Shown piece after piece: positions 1 through 11,549 of a stretch of 64,000 nucleotides of DNA. Position 1 is the stretch's first letter; every line of letters begins with the position of its first letter. Source of the stretch: Cladorhizidae sp. MBARI D1340-BT2 (Eukaryota; Porifera; Demospongiae; Poecilosclerida; Cladorhizidae); contig JAQNBH010000006.1 in assembly GCA_028752905.1 (NCBI GenBank), positions 29,423,410 to 29,487,409 of the forward strand, given 5' to 3'. Below the pieces are notes generated by a model. The model was given only the letters and a program-made list of their open reading frames with translations, ran no database searches and was not told where the DNA came from. The translations under genes were made by a program, and so were the position numbers.

Positions 1-149
1 CTAAAACTTCCTTTAGGAACTCGTCTCACAAATGCCCAGACATAAGAAAAGATCTAACTTTTTTTCGTGAGTACCATCACATAAAGTAACATTAATAATC
101 TCCTGCAAATTATGAATTTTGCATCAAAATTATTCTTCTATCAGCCTTC

Positions 150-2024
150 TTTGGGTGCATGCAGCAACTTCCACTCTCTGCAATGTTTACAAACATAACC
201 CTTATTAGCTGTCTCTGTCACCAATCATGTCGCTGCCCCATATCCATGGCAACCAATCATAGACCTAGGATTGCCTCATGTGTATGGTTAGGTATACGAC
301 CAAACAAACCAAAGTTTGGTGACAATATCATTAAACTTGCTCTGCAACCTGAGGTGCTCTATGAAGTGCCTTCCTGTAAGTCTGGCTGGTTCAGCCAGTG
401 GATGATTGTGAAGGATGGACACTTCAAGCTGAGCTTCTGTCAGGCCTGCCTCCAGAAGAAATCAAACAGCAACCTTCACTTAGAAGGTCTGGTGTGTTAC
501 TCTTCGGCCAGTCGAAGGTGTCCCTTTATATATTATGTGTGCATTTACCAATGCCAGGTTGAGGAGATGAAAAGATGCCCGTTTCCACCATTTCTGTGTC
601 CTATGTTGGAAGGTATATCAACTCATCAACTGATTGGATTTGTCAACCCCACCCATGTGACTATTGTAATCGACTATGGCTGTTGGCTTTATGACCTCTT
701 CCATGCCAGTTGCTGACAGCCTTGTTCTCCTCCTCTTTGCTATAGTGCTATCATCGTGGATAGTACTCAGAATGGTCACAGCTCTCTTGTCCATCCATTT
801 CAAAGCAAGGACACCATTTGTACTTATATACTTGATGATACCCTTTTTCATTTTGTCTTTGGCCTTGATACATGCAGGTACCCCCCTCCTGTTCATCCGA
901 ACTGCACCACATGCACCAAAGCCATTACTTTTTAGGGTGAGGAACAAGTCTGTACTGTTGTACAAATGGTGTCCTTTATTCTCCATCCCTTCCACTAGCT
1001 TCATCACCACGTCATGTGTTGTTCTGTAGCAGAGAGGCTCTCATTTCTCTGGGAGACCCCCAAAAAAGAACAAGAACTGAAAAGAAAAAAAACGGGAAGG
1101 AAAAAGGGGATAATGAAGAAGAGCGGGAAGGAAGTGAAAAAAGAAAGAAAAAAGTGGGGGGGGAAAGACTAAGAAGTAAATTATATTTATTATATATAAT
1201 ATTATAGTACTTTTCTACATGACAATTTTGTGTGTGTATATATATATATATACAGCTTCCTCACCAGCATAGAGCTTTCCAACTGCCAGGACGTAGGCTT
1301 TCATGCCCCACTTCATTGGTAAGTACTGGATAAACCACAGCCGTCCCTTGAAGCCTATCATTGATTCATCAACTGATATTTCTCTCCCCAGCTGGTAAAA
1401 GGATTTGAATTTGTCTAGTAAATGCTCCATAAGTGGCCGTATTTTGAACAGGGCATCATATCCTGGCCGACCCCTAGGTACATCTTCTCTCCATCATTTA
1501 GGTGAAAGAAGCGCGAGACAAAATCGGTCTCGAAGGGCCATTTCTTGCACCAATAGTCCTCAATCCGATGCTTATTATCCATGCTCATGGCAATAAAGGG
1601 CAAGAAACTTCATTTCACTGACTGAACACTCTCTGACTCTTTATCGAAGAGATAAGTCTTTATTTCCAGCCATGAATTGCTCAGCATACAAATTTGTTTC
1701 GTTCACAACTCTCCTCAGGATTTTGTCGTCCAGAAAAAGCTGAGCAAACTCCAAAGGCTCTTTTCCTTCCATGTCAACAGTGTACCCAGATGACTGGCTA
1801 AAGGAGCTGGAAGAACTGGAACAAGAATTCCTGGCACCAGAACTGCTACCACTTTAGCTACACTCACCACAAACAACGCCATCACTAACTCTATCAGCTA
1901 CCTCACAAACTCCAACATCCTCATCATCCTCACTATATTTCTTCACTATGAAGCCATCAAAATCATCATTACTCTCATCATCCAACTTACACAACACTAT
2001 ATCTGTATCACAATATTTAGCCAT
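150..2024 (-). pseudogene. piggyBac (PGBD4-like) transposase pseudogene
   Basis: This is a decayed DDE transposase of the piggyBac superfamily, read right to left. An acidic N-terminus rich in D and E starts near 2024. A segment at about 1660-1800 contains FAQLFLDDKILRRVVNETN, the usual N-terminal piggyBac block. The first catalytic Asp lies in SVDESMIGFKGR (about 1370), followed by IQYLPMKWGMKAYVLA. The block GHHLYNSTDLFLTLKSNG (about 940) lacks the D-N-aromatic residues that normally hold the second catalytic Asp. The last acidic motif reads GGVDKSNQLM (about 630), so the position usually filled by the final Asp is Asn. The frame then shifts; WWKRASFHLLNLALVNAHI (about 560) and RLTGRHF (about 375) continue the C-terminal region. 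A purine-rich tract and a TA microsatellite (about 1035-1255) interrupt the DDE domain. The family is clear; the copy cannot be active. Ends and TTAA target duplication were not identified. Confidence 0.88.
1035..1255. repeat. purine-rich tract and (TA)n microsatellite
   Basis: A G/A-dominated stretch (about 1050-1180) is followed by TG/TA dinucleotide repeats (about 1228-1252). It sits inside the piggyBac pseudogene between its first and second catalytic blocks, where intact relatives have continuous coding sequence, so it is a later insertion or expansion. Confidence 0.7.
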
Positions 2025-2739
2025 AGTTACACCCCACAATATTTAATTAAAGTTGCTATCTGTTGTAATCTGATAACGCCAAACTGTAAAAAGCTCTTAA
2101 CTAAATCAATAGCTCCTCTATCTAAAGAACTTAGAGTACAGCTGTAAAGCAAGCAGCTGCTCAGTACCCACTTGTAAAGCATTGCATCTTCTGGCATACT
2201 ATAATATCCCAAGTGTGAAATTAATTTTTTCAGGAGGACAATAATACCACATGAAACATGCCAGGAAGCATCTTGGAATGTGTTAGAAGCAACCTAGTAA
2301 ATCACACATTAGGCTGTTTACGAGATAGCTGATCCATAAAAATATTTTTGTAAAATCATCCAATTTACTTTCCCAGAAAGTAGCCCAGAGCTGTGTTGGT
2401 TATCTATCCAAGATCTACAAGTGTGCCAAGTAGAAGAGCCTGAGAAGCTGTCCTAGTAGGAATAAGGCTAGTTTAAAAAACTTATAAGCAGGGGCGTACG
2501 CAGACTTTTGAAAAGGGGAGTTATGTATAATTATATGTCGGATGTGGATCATGTGGCTGAAAGCCATGGTGAGGATATATAGTGCAAGAGGGAAATATAT
2601 ATACCCCATCCAGCACAAAACCCCATCCAGAACAAATCGTGGAAACTCCAAAAATATTTACAGAGATAATTTTTATTAAGCAACCTTCAAAAATATACAG
2701 ACAAAATTACTGAAATAATAAGCTAACATTGAATTCTGC

Positions 2740-4690
2740 ATGGATGTTGTTCTATGTAAAGTTTGCAACAGTATCGATCCATTCCAGTATTAATGCTAAG
2801 GCACTGAGTCTTTCCTCACTTGTTTAAACATCGAAGTGTGGAAGCAGATCATTCACAAGTACGGGAACTGAGTGGCAGTGTACCAAAAAGGTTCAAAAGG
2901 GACATTTGGAAGGGATTTGGGGCAGCAGAGTTTAAGCGATTCACTCAGAGTTTGAAGACGCTCATCTGGTTAAATTTGTAGCCACCTTGACTTTCAGCAA
3001 TGTAACTCTTCATCAAGTATACTCACATTTGGTAGATCTTCAGAATAGAAAGTAACAGCAGGTTCAATATTAACAAAGGATGAAGTAGTGATATGGATGG
3101 GCAAGAGGTATTGCAATGAAGCTACCTGGTTGGTATGCTTAGTAAATATTGATGTATAATTTGGTCAAGAAAAGGGATGACTACAGCCCATTTAAAATAA
3201 TCCTCAACTGAATTGGTAGATTCAGATGATGATGCTGTCACTGAGTTGTGCGTGGCATCGAAATACTTATATTGGACTGAACTGCCCATCTAGAACAATG
3301 CCGAAAGATACGCTGTGAAATATTATCAATATCTGCTCTCTCTCTTTTAAATTCATTGCAACAGTCTTGTACTATTGTCACTGCAGAGGTAAGGTCTTGG
3401 CACTTTCCTTGTAATTTAACAATAGCTTCTTTAATAGACATAAAGAGAGTGACTAGGGAATACAAAAATGCAAAGGACTGCAACATTTTCATGGTATGCA
3501 AGAGCATTTTTCTTATCATCAGTAGTCCAACCATCTTTAAAGTTCAGAAATTCACTATTTCCATAGAGTACTATCTCACACATTTCAATTAGAAAAGGAT
3601 GATATAGACAGAAATCCTCCCAGCCATTGATGTTCTCTACACATCGAGTAATGCAAACGTTGATTATTGAAGACTGCTTTGTGCCAATCTGAGACCTCTT
3701 CTGAATGATTGCTTTAAGGAGGCCCTCTCTTTTAGCTGAATCCTTAATCCATAATGTGAAACATTTTATCTGATCTACACAGTTCCTTATAGGTGGAACA
3801 GAACAGGAACTTATGATAGCTAGATTATGAAATGACTTGCACAATGTGTGTTGGGATGCTTCTCTCGAAGTAATGCCTGCACACCAGCTATCTCCCCACT
3901 CATCATTGAGGCCCCATCATACACTTGCCCTCGCAAATCACTCAGTGATAAGCCAAGCCCCTCCAAGGTCTGTATAATGGCATTTGCTACATCAGCTGCT
4001 CAGACTCTCTCAAGTTTTACAAATGAAACAAAGTCTTCTCGAATGTCACCATGGCCATCAACAAAATGAAGGCATATGTGCAAATGCTCTACATTGTCAC
4101 ATGAAACCTCATCAGCTAGAAAGGAAAAATATTTTGCTTCTTTTATCTCAGATATTGTTTTGGCAATAATCATATCATAGCCTATAATATTAATAATTAC
4201 ATTTTGATTCCTTGGTGATAAGTGTGTTGCATTCTTTGCCTTGGTACAATAAAGATGCTCAAATAAAATACTGTCTGTCTCAGAAAAATATTTTAGCAGT
4301 GCTAAAAAGTTTCCAGGATTCTTTGACGATGCAACATCCTCTAACTTTCCACGAAATGCAATACCCTGTTTGCCTAAAAAAATTATTGCTCAAACAATTT
4401 GCCTCAGTATTGCTTTTTTCACTAATTTCCTTTTGAACAGCAGTGCTTGTCATTACATCTACTCGTGATGATGGATTTTCAATTCTTGCTGCAAACAATC
4501 ACGATGGTATTGAAGCTTCACATGATTTCTCAAAGTGCAACTCATCTTGATCCAGTTAGAAAAAGGCTTAATTACCAGGTAACCTTTATCTTTATGTTGG
4601 CTAGATGGAAGAAACGGAGCACAAGGCGGACAAAATACACCATCTACCTTAGAACTGTAGACTAGCCAAGGATATTTACTGAGCCACAAT
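2740..4690 (-). pseudogene. hAT transposase pseudogene (TTF zinc finger, DUF4371-like, hAT C-terminal domain)
   Basis: Read right to left, the protein begins with a TTF-type zinc-finger block (4689-4500: VDGVFCPPC, KPFSNWIKMSCTLRNHV, YHRDCLQ). A long catalytic region follows with recognisable blocks: ISEIKEAKYFSFLADEV (about 4160), HLHICLHFVDGHGDIREDF (about 4080), GLSLSDLRGQVYDGASMMS (about 3920), ITRCVENINGWEDFCLYHPF (about 3640). The region SNISISMPR (about 3255) and a weak hAT dimerisation region (about 2990-2800, QVASLQYLLPIHI upstream of it) end the frame. The sequence resembles zinc-finger MYM-type 1-like hAT proteins. At least two in-frame TGA codons (about 4395 and 4010) and several frame changes show that it is dead. 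Confidence 0.85.
4206..4410. repeat. 205-bp segment duplicated at 4761-4965 (source copy)
   Basis: This part of the hAT coding region is repeated in direct orientation at 4761-4965 with two substitutions and no gaps by eye. It is probably the source, because it is continuous with the transposase reading frame. Confidence 0.93.
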
Positions 4691-4718
4691 ATGTTAAACT
4701 ATTGGTGATAGCTATGTA

Positions 4719-5007
4719 ATAAGGTGCCATTAAGGACACTAGGCAATTGTACATCGTGGTGATTCCTTGGTGATAAGTGTGTTGCATTCTTTGCCTTGGT
4801 ACAATAAAGATGCTCATATAAAATACTGTCTGTCTCAGAAAAATATTTTAGCAGTGCTAAAAAGTATCCAGGATTCTTTGACGATGCAACATCCTCTAAC
4901 TTTCCACGAAATGCAATACCCTGTTTGCCTAAAAAAATTATTGCTCAAACAATTTGCCTCAGTATAAGGTGCCAGTAAGGACACTAGGCAATTGTACATC
5001 GTGGTGA
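4719..5007. repeat. inserted 205-bp copy flanked by 44-bp direct repeats
   Basis: The 205-bp copy (4761-4965) lies between two copies of a 44-bp sequence (4719-4762 and 4964-5007, one mismatch). The flanks overlap the insert by two or three bases at each side. This is what an error-prone repair or template-switching event would leave. Confidence 0.9.
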
Positions 5008-5597
5008 CATAAGAAAGAGTATATCTAGTACCACTAGAAAGCTCATTTATTAGACAAGCAACATCATCAATAGACCTATTTGCAGATAATAAACATACGA
5101 TTCTGGTCCTTCGGCACTTCCACTTGAGCATTCATTAACTACAGGAACTTCACCTTCATGTCAGCTTTCCAGAGTGGTACTGATTTCAGAATGATCCAGA
5201 TCAGACTGAGGTTCATTAGAATCTGAATAAATGAGATTGGTTTATCAAGTGTACAGGCTGCAAGCTAAATAGCTAGCAATAATTTCTCTTATCTTCATCC
5301 TCAGGCTGTTATTTTGAAAAATGACCTGATGTCCATATTTTGTCGTTGCCTCGTCATGGCAGAGTTGTAGATCATTAGTTCCACAACTACTATTAATGCT
5401 CACTACATGTGCATGATGTGTAACTGTGCAATGATTAGCTCATTAACCGGTCGAAGGACAAAGTCCAACCAACCAGACAGCCCCTCGGTGGGACCCGAGC
5501 ACCCTGAGCAGATTGGTCATATTTGCATGGGGGGTTTGTGGGCTTTCTTTAGATAGTACATTCGTTGGGTTCTCATTTTCCCCTCCCCCATGATCAA

Positions 5598-5627
5598 GGG
5601 CTAGGGCTAGGGCTAGGCCTAGCCCTA
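5598..5627. repeat. short GGGCTA hexamer run
   Basis: Three consecutive AGGGCT units are followed by an inverted partner (CCTAGCCCTA), so the run can fold back. A second patch of the same hexamer lies at about 21240-21335. Confidence 0.7.
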
Positions 5628-5829
5628 AGTTATTGGAATTTTGTTTCCACATTATTTAACACTATCAATGTACCTATGTATAATTAAAATTATATTAATG
5701 AAGTGTGCCAGTGCCTGAAATGAAATCTGAGAGGGCAAAACACACACTAACACATTCCAATGAATATCATTAAAATTAAAGGGGGGTTCTGCAGAACTCC
5801 CAGAAACCCCCCTGCGTATGCCCATGATA

Positions 5830-8690
5830 AGGGCTAGGTACCACATCCAAAGCTTTAGTAGATAAATTATCTAAGCCTGTCATTATCTAGACTATAATAG
5901 TAAAAGAACTGCAAGATCCACACCCTTAAGAGTTCCCTTTAAATATATCTAGCTTCACTGCTGGATGCTGCCTGTACTATATCAAGAACAAACAAAACAT
6001 ATAACGCAGCAGAAATTAGGTTCGCTGTTGCTACCTCCCAGTATAGAGCTCATTCAACATAGCGCTCAAGTTCCATGCAAAGACAGCTGTTGTTGGTCTA
6101 GTTTTAACTTACAGAGGAAAATGTACCCATAGCATCTAGTTTTGTGTGCAGTATCCTGAGCATAATTATTATGACACCATGTTAAGAGAGTTGGGATATA
6201 GACAGTTGTGGGTATTATTACCACCTACAATAAGTAGTTGTATTATGCACATTGCAAGATGTTGGGGATGATTATTGTAGATTCAAATACACACCAAATG
6301 TGAGGAGTGTCCGAACATCAAGAGGAGGGAGATGAATATCAGGTTACATACAAGAAGGTAAAACATGTAACATTACATCATATTATGCATAATACTAGTA
6401 CACTTCTAAATTTATTCAAACTTGTACGATTACTCTCAGCTGAACAAAAAAGCTGATTTAAATAAAGTTCTAGTATATTATTATAATGAGATTTTGAACT
6501 GCACAGAACTAATTACTCACACAGGAGCTGGAAAAAACGAAGAAAATAAAAGTGCCACACAAGGTTAGTTTTGTCTGTCGGTATCAATTAGTTACAGAGC
6601 AATTTACCCCAAGCAAATTCAAGGATTCTCTTTTTAACTAAATCTGTTTGTTTTTTAGTCCTAACAGTTGAACAGAAATACTTCAGTCTTCATCAGAAAG
6701 AAGAAAGTTTTGTCTCACATCTGGCTAGCTCGTCTGTTCCAGGTATAAAATTGACACAATCGCAGCTGAATTTGCATTTCCAAATTAATGGACAGTTCTA
6801 AGGCACTTACACAGGATTACATACTCACTCAAATCAATACTTAACCTGTGATAGAATCACTCTTACAAAATATAAACATCACCAGTTCGCAATGAGTCAA
6901 CTGGGAGTTTGTCAGGGATGACAGGTGCATTTTTTTAAATAAAAAACAACAACTTGTGCTTACCACTTTAGAGCTCCATAGAGTCTGCAAACTTCATTTT
7001 ATGGACTTTATATTCTATTCAAAAGATACGTCTCTCTGTGTGCTCTATGTTGATACTAAAATATTTTTCATAGATATAACTATAGCCATGTTACAGGAGC
7101 TACAAGTGGAAAGATCCAAAAAAACCTGAATGCCTGATTTTGGTGCGTAAATATCTCCAGATTGCCAAGTGCTAGAGAGTTGAAGTTAGCACCAGTGGCT
7201 ACAGGAGACCCTACTCTATACAATAACAGTTTTGATTAGGCGCTAAAATATAAGTACGTAGTCAAGCGTTCGGGTGGAAAATGAATGAAATTCATAAGAC
7301 TCCCAAGCCATATTAAATTAAGTACCGCGGCTCCTGAGATGATGTAACGACCTATAGATGGTCTATCCTGGATTCTTTGCAATTGGTTTTATTCAGCACA
7401 TCTATAAAACCATTTGAAGATCAGTTATCATAAAATATGCAATTCTTGTGACAGGCTCAATGTTGATATCCTTTACGATCCAGTTATACCATCATTGGGA
7501 CATGGGGGAAAATGTGGGCAATTTAGAGGATGGGCAGGAGGAGCTGTCTGTGCTACTAGAACACTTGGGAAAGGTTGCAAATGTCATGCAATGGAGCAGC
7601 AAGGTACTCATTAGGAAACTGTGGACAGTTACAGAGAGTTGCAGCTATAAATAGGCCTGGTTATGCTATTACCATTCTTGCCTCAATGTTCTGGGAAATA
7701 TGTTACACTAATCATGAAGCTTGTTCACATGCTCATAATTGGTGCATGTTTCAAGGACTTTGAGAACAGTGCTTCATAGCAAGATATCATAACTTAGCTT
7801 AACAACATTAGGTAACTAAACATGAGAGGCTTAATAACCACAGTTTAGGTAACTAAAATATTTTTATAGACCAATGTGGTAGAAGTTAGGCCCCCTAAAT
7901 GCTACTTAAAATAGAACGTTCAGCATTTGACAGTCAAGTACATGCACATGTGTGGGAGGTGTCTCTTCAATGGTATTGTTATTCCAAGCTCTAGTATGGT
8001 GGCTGCTTTGTACCAGCAACATTAGAACAACATAAGTTATCTTAGGGGGTTGAGTATGTACAGGTGCCTTTTAATACTCTAGCAACTTACAAGAACTGAT
8101 CTAAAATGGTCTTACGGCTTTTAAAATCATAACTTAATCCGTTTTGCAAGCAAGTATAAAGGGTGTGAATGGAAAGATCCAAACCTACCTAAAGGAAAGG
8201 TGGCTAGGGATAAAATTTCTATATATTTTCTAATAGCAAATGCAGATAATATTTACTTCAGTCCATCTACCTGCAATTACTATTTGATGGGTGGTTGCAA
8301 TTGAAAGGGAGGTTATTATTAACAAGTCTGGTTTGAAAAGAAAAATGCTGTTAGCAATCGCTGATCGTAACCACTGTCCTCGAAAGAATCTTTATGGGCA
8401 TTCTGCTGTTTTAGCAAGCTGTTTTTCCTACACTAGGCTACTTGCGCCTACCAGAAAACTCTCTCAATAGTTTAGACTTTGAGAAATGAGTTAGTGTCCT
8501 TTGATACATTGTTTACAGTCTTCTGCTGATTTGGGCCACAATAGAGCAAGATCTTTGCAGTGGCATCTGGGATGTAAAACTTGTGAAGGTTTTAACACCA
8601 GAAAGGATAGCATTAACTTTAAATAGTTCATCCTGGATCCCGTCCCACGGACAATGATGGATGTCACAGGGAGATTGTATTTTAGCTTGA
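5830..8690. other. AT-rich region, no gene recognised
   Basis: Only short chance frames are present. No domain, splice-bounded frame or repeat end could be supported. A frame at 7414-7763 has no recognisable homology or bias. Confidence 0.5.
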
Positions 8691-8995
8691 TGGCAGCTAA
8701 GTGAGCATTCTGATCTCTGTGGGTAATATGATTTAATCAATTTCTGGTTTACATAAGTATGTTGATATGGGATCACTAGTTACGGAGAAGAAAATGCTGA
8801 CTTGTTTCCATTGAGATTAGTATGCTACCCTTGTTAGTTGACATTTTTGTCCTTGGATGGGATCCTGTAAACTCTAGTAAAGGTAATGCTACCCTTACTG
8901 CTGTCAGAACAGCTAGCTACTACTAATGCCCAACTTTTCCAGGAGAAACTTGTAGAGGGTAACTCTTTGCCTCGTGATATCTGCTAGCACCTTCA
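8690..8995 (-). repeat. dispersed repeat family R1, copy a (inverted)
   Basis: The sequence matches, in reverse complement, the segments at 34725-35230 and 37315-37835. Shared landmarks are the GAGCATTCTGATC block (about 8704), GGATCCTGTA next to CTCTAGTAAAGGTAATGCTA (about 8862-8895), and the AACTCTTT region (about 8960). It ends exactly where the truncated gypsy LTR begins. Confidence 0.75.
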
Positions 8996-9333
8996 TATTC
9001 AGGTATCTGCTAACTACTCCCTAGCTGTTTCTTATTTACTGTTCGAACTACTATGTTTGATTACATCAGGTCGTCATGGCACCGACCCTTGGCGACCAAT
9101 CCAATGTCTTGTCTTATCAGGTGAGGGGTGTGTAGATCTTTCCTCAGGCAGGTGGACCACATCCTTTATAGTGTCTGGTGGTGAGGTCCTTCGTCTGTTC
9201 TCACACTCGCTACATTGGTTTCCACACATCTGTTGTATGGCTTGACCACTAGGTTCCTTGGCAACAACAGCTGCTGGTTTGGCTTCATCCCGGGCTGTTG
9301 TGAACTCAGTCAGGGAGATAGAATTCTCTGACA
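8996..9333 (-). repeat. gypsy 1 3' LTR, truncated
   Basis: It is about 90 percent identical by eye to the corresponding part of the 12770-13403 LTR (positions about 13085-13403). On the plus strand it ends in CTGACA at 9333. The portion corresponding to 12770-13085 is absent and replaced by repeat R1. Confidence 0.88.
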
Positions 9334-9345
9334 TTCCCCCTTCCT
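9334..9345 (-). other. polypurine tract of gypsy 1
   Basis: The minus strand reads AGGAAGGGGGAA directly before the TGTCA start of the 3' LTR, the expected site for plus-strand priming. Confidence 0.8.
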
Positions 9346-9915
9346 CGGCTCGAGACCCGTCTCGACTTAGGCCATTGGCGTTGGCATTGGCGGAACCCGA
9401 CTCGTGGGAGATGGTGAAATCATAGTCTTGTAGGTCAAGCGCCCAACGAGTGAGTCAGCCATATCTGTCTTTGATATTGGCTAGGTGGGCCATGGGGTTG
9501 TGGTCAGTTTCAATGGTAAATGTAGTTCCCTCCAATTAGACCCTGAAATGTTTAATTCCTGCCACGATGGCAAGAGCATCCCGTTCTATCGTCGAATATC
9601 TCTGTTCTCTGGGTAAAAGTTTTCAGGAATTGTACGCCACTGGATGCTCGTCACCCTTGGGGTCGATTTGTATATTACAAATCCCAGCCCCGTCGCTGAT
9701 GCTTCCGTCTGTAGGATAAAAGGTCTTTCCCAGATTGTGGGTAATAACACAGGGTGATTAGCTTTTATAGCTTTGAAAGCTACTTCACAAGAACTACTCC
9801 ACACAATCTTATTATTCTGATTCTTTTTGGTTAAGTCTGTTAAAGGAGATGCTATTTCGGAGAAGTTGCGTATAAACCTTCGGTAGTAACCGGCTAATCC
9901 TAAAAAGGCTCTCAT
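9345..9915 (-). pseudogene. gypsy 1 RNase H region
   Basis: The frame starts at 9915 with RAFLGLAGYYRRFIRNFSEI, the connection segment after RT. It continues through VAFKAIKANHPVLL and the RNase H block RPFILQTEASATGLGFVIY, where the usual D of TDAS is E. A frame change near 9600 leads to TIERDALAIVAGIKHF, then ETDHNPMAHLA and finally a GLSRDG end, after which the polypurine tract starts at once. No integrase follows. Confidence 0.85.
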
Positions 9916-10340
9916 TGAGGGGGTGTATAAGTACAGATGGCCTCAACCTTGCAAGACAATGGTCTAATTTGTCCTCCACCCAATAAATGTCCCAAATACT
10001 CACAATGGCTCACACTAAAGTTACATTTCTCTTGTTTTATTGTGAGACCTGCTTCTCTCATCCTGCCTAAAACTACTGACACATGTTGTAAATGGTCTTT
10101 CCAGTTCTGACTATAAATTACAATGTCATCTAGGTATGCCACAGTAGAGGTTTCCAACCCGGACAAGATGTGGTCCATTAACCTTTGAAAGGTGGAGGGG
10201 GCCGAAACCAAACCAAAGGGCATAGTCGTAAATTGATACTTCCCATAGGGAGTAATAAAGGCAGTCTTCTCTCTACTACTACACCCCATGGAGACCTGAT
10301 AGTACCCCTTGGTTAGGTCAAGGATGGTTAAGCTGTCCAT
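9916..10340 (-). pseudogene. gypsy 1 reverse transcriptase (palm and fingers fragment)
   Basis: The frame reads SLTILDLTKGYYQVSM, then KTAFITPYGKYQFTTMPFGL, and the catalytic box VAYLDDIVIYS (Y-L-D-D). The tail is EYLGHLLGGGQIRP. The RT N-terminal part (VPKKDG...CVDYRKLN-type blocks) is missing. The sequence to its 5' side is integrase, joined at about 10333 by an internal deletion. Confidence 0.9.
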
Positions 10341-10790
10341 TTAGTAGTGTTGACCATAGCTATAAGTACGTCTTTGTGTCCACCAGAAGTTCTTAAGGGG
10401 TCCAAATATGTCCATAGCTATGCGACTAAAGGGTTGATCAATAATAGGTAATGGGTGAAGGGGTGCCTTAGGTACTACTGCTGGGCTGGCTTTTTGGCAG
10501 ATGGGCAAGACAGACACAGCTCATGAACATCTCTGGCCAGACCTGGCCAATCCATCCTACCTCTGATAAGTTGGATGGTTCTTTCCTGCCTGCTGCTACA
10601 GAGGAGTAAGCTAACCTCATTACCTTGGCTCTGGCTGATTTTACTAATAACCCATCTTTCCAAAAATACACACTGTCTTTTTGGTTCACTTTTTCCCTTA
10701 CGCTCCTTAGGGTAGGATCTTGTTTCTGTTCGTCACGAAACTCTTCCGGGAAAATGGTGTCCAAGTCTCCGGGCTCCGCTGCTTCAGGTG
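10341..10790 (-). pseudogene. gypsy 1 integrase N-terminal part, upstream of RT
   Basis: The frame contains FPEEFRDEQKQDPTLRSVRE and SVYFWKDGLLVKSA, the leader of gypsy integrases. After a frame change come TIQLIRGRMDWPGLARDV and ELCLSCP, the zinc-binding H2C2 region, and then IDQPFSRIAMDIFGPL, which carries the first Asp of the D,D-35-E core. The core is cut off shortly after, at about 10335, and RT begins. Position between protease and RT is unusual for Ty3/gypsy. Confidence 0.82.
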
Positions 10791-11484
10791 ATGGGGGAGT
10801 CACTAGGTCATCCTTTGGATGTCTTTCTGGCTTGCCTAGGCTCACTCCTGTTTCTTCTGGTGCTGGTGGGGGAGGGGTCTCTAGCTCGTCTGTAGGAGGT
10901 GTTTCTGGCTCGGCTAGGCTCACGCTTTCCTCATCCATTTCACTGTCATTGTCATCAGGTAATACTGGTTGTATTATGGGCTCATCCTCATGCAGTTGTC
11001 GGGCCTCGGCTTGCTCTTCCAGGGTCCAAAGCTTGCTTTGGATCCTTGTGGTTGCCAGACCCAGCTCAGAGGTAGGGAGAGTAGGAGGGACAAGGTCCCT
11101 CTTCCCGGCATCTGTGTCCAGAGCTTCCCGGAGGTATGTCTTAAATAAGGGAATATCATGCCCCATCAACATATCACACATAAGGTACTCGGATACACCC
11201 ACTGCTAATACTACCTTCTCATATCTATCTACCTGAAGGGTTATCTTGGCTGCTGGGAAATGGGTTCAAGCTGAACTCGCTGTAGTATATGCTATTTCCC
11301 AGGGAAGATAATCTTTCTGGTCTATGCACCGGGGATGCACAATACTTTTTGTGCAGCCAGTGTCTAACAAAGCTATCACTGACTGGTTGTTAATGGTCAC
11401 TCTCCTATTCCATTCAGGCAATTTCTTTCTCATAGTAAGGGCACAATTCCCTCTCTCTATTTTGACACGACAATCCCTCTGCAT
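10790..11484 (-). pseudogene. gypsy 1 zinc knuckle, aspartic protease and acidic linker
   Basis: CGKLDHMQRDC (about 11480) is a zinc knuckle whose first Cys is lost. ALLDTGCTKSIVHPRC (about 11360) contains the protease Asp-Thr-Gly. After a frame change, YLMCDMLMGHDIPLF (about 11170) is the end of the protease fold. A Pro/Glu/Thr-rich acidic linker follows (about 10800-11050) and leads directly into integrase. The closely similar arrangement in gypsy 4 supports the assignment. Confidence 0.85.
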
Positions 11485-11549
11485 GTGATCTAATTTCCCA
11501 CACCTGTAAGATTCAACTGATCTTGGCCCTGTATCTTGAGGAATATTTA

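Larger units (their letters stand above)
2489..5826 (-). mobile_element. hAT DNA transposon (ZMYM1-like), degenerate
   Basis: The element is bounded by a short terminal inverted repeat typical of hAT elements. CAGGGGCGTACGCAG lies at 2489-2503 and its inverse CTGCGTATGCCCATG at 5812-5826, with two mismatches over 15 bases. A hAT transposase with a TTF-type zinc finger lies inside on the minus strand. The 8-bp flanks (CTTATAAG left, ATAAGGGC right) are not an exact target duplication, so the exact ends are provisional. The right end beyond the 15-bp repeat is C/G-rich (5780-5811). Confidence 0.7.

Noticed and set aside
159..716. 185-codon plus-strand frame
   Set aside because: It is antisense to the piggyBac C-terminus, whose motifs are on the minus strand.
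5598..5627. Interstitial telomere repeat
   Set aside because: The hexamer is GGGCTA, not the metazoan TTAGGG, with only about three units and a fold-back partner.
10625..11236. 203-codon plus-strand frame
   Set aside because: It is the shadow of the Ser/Pro/Glu-rich protease linker of gypsy 1 on the minus strand, which has the real motifs.
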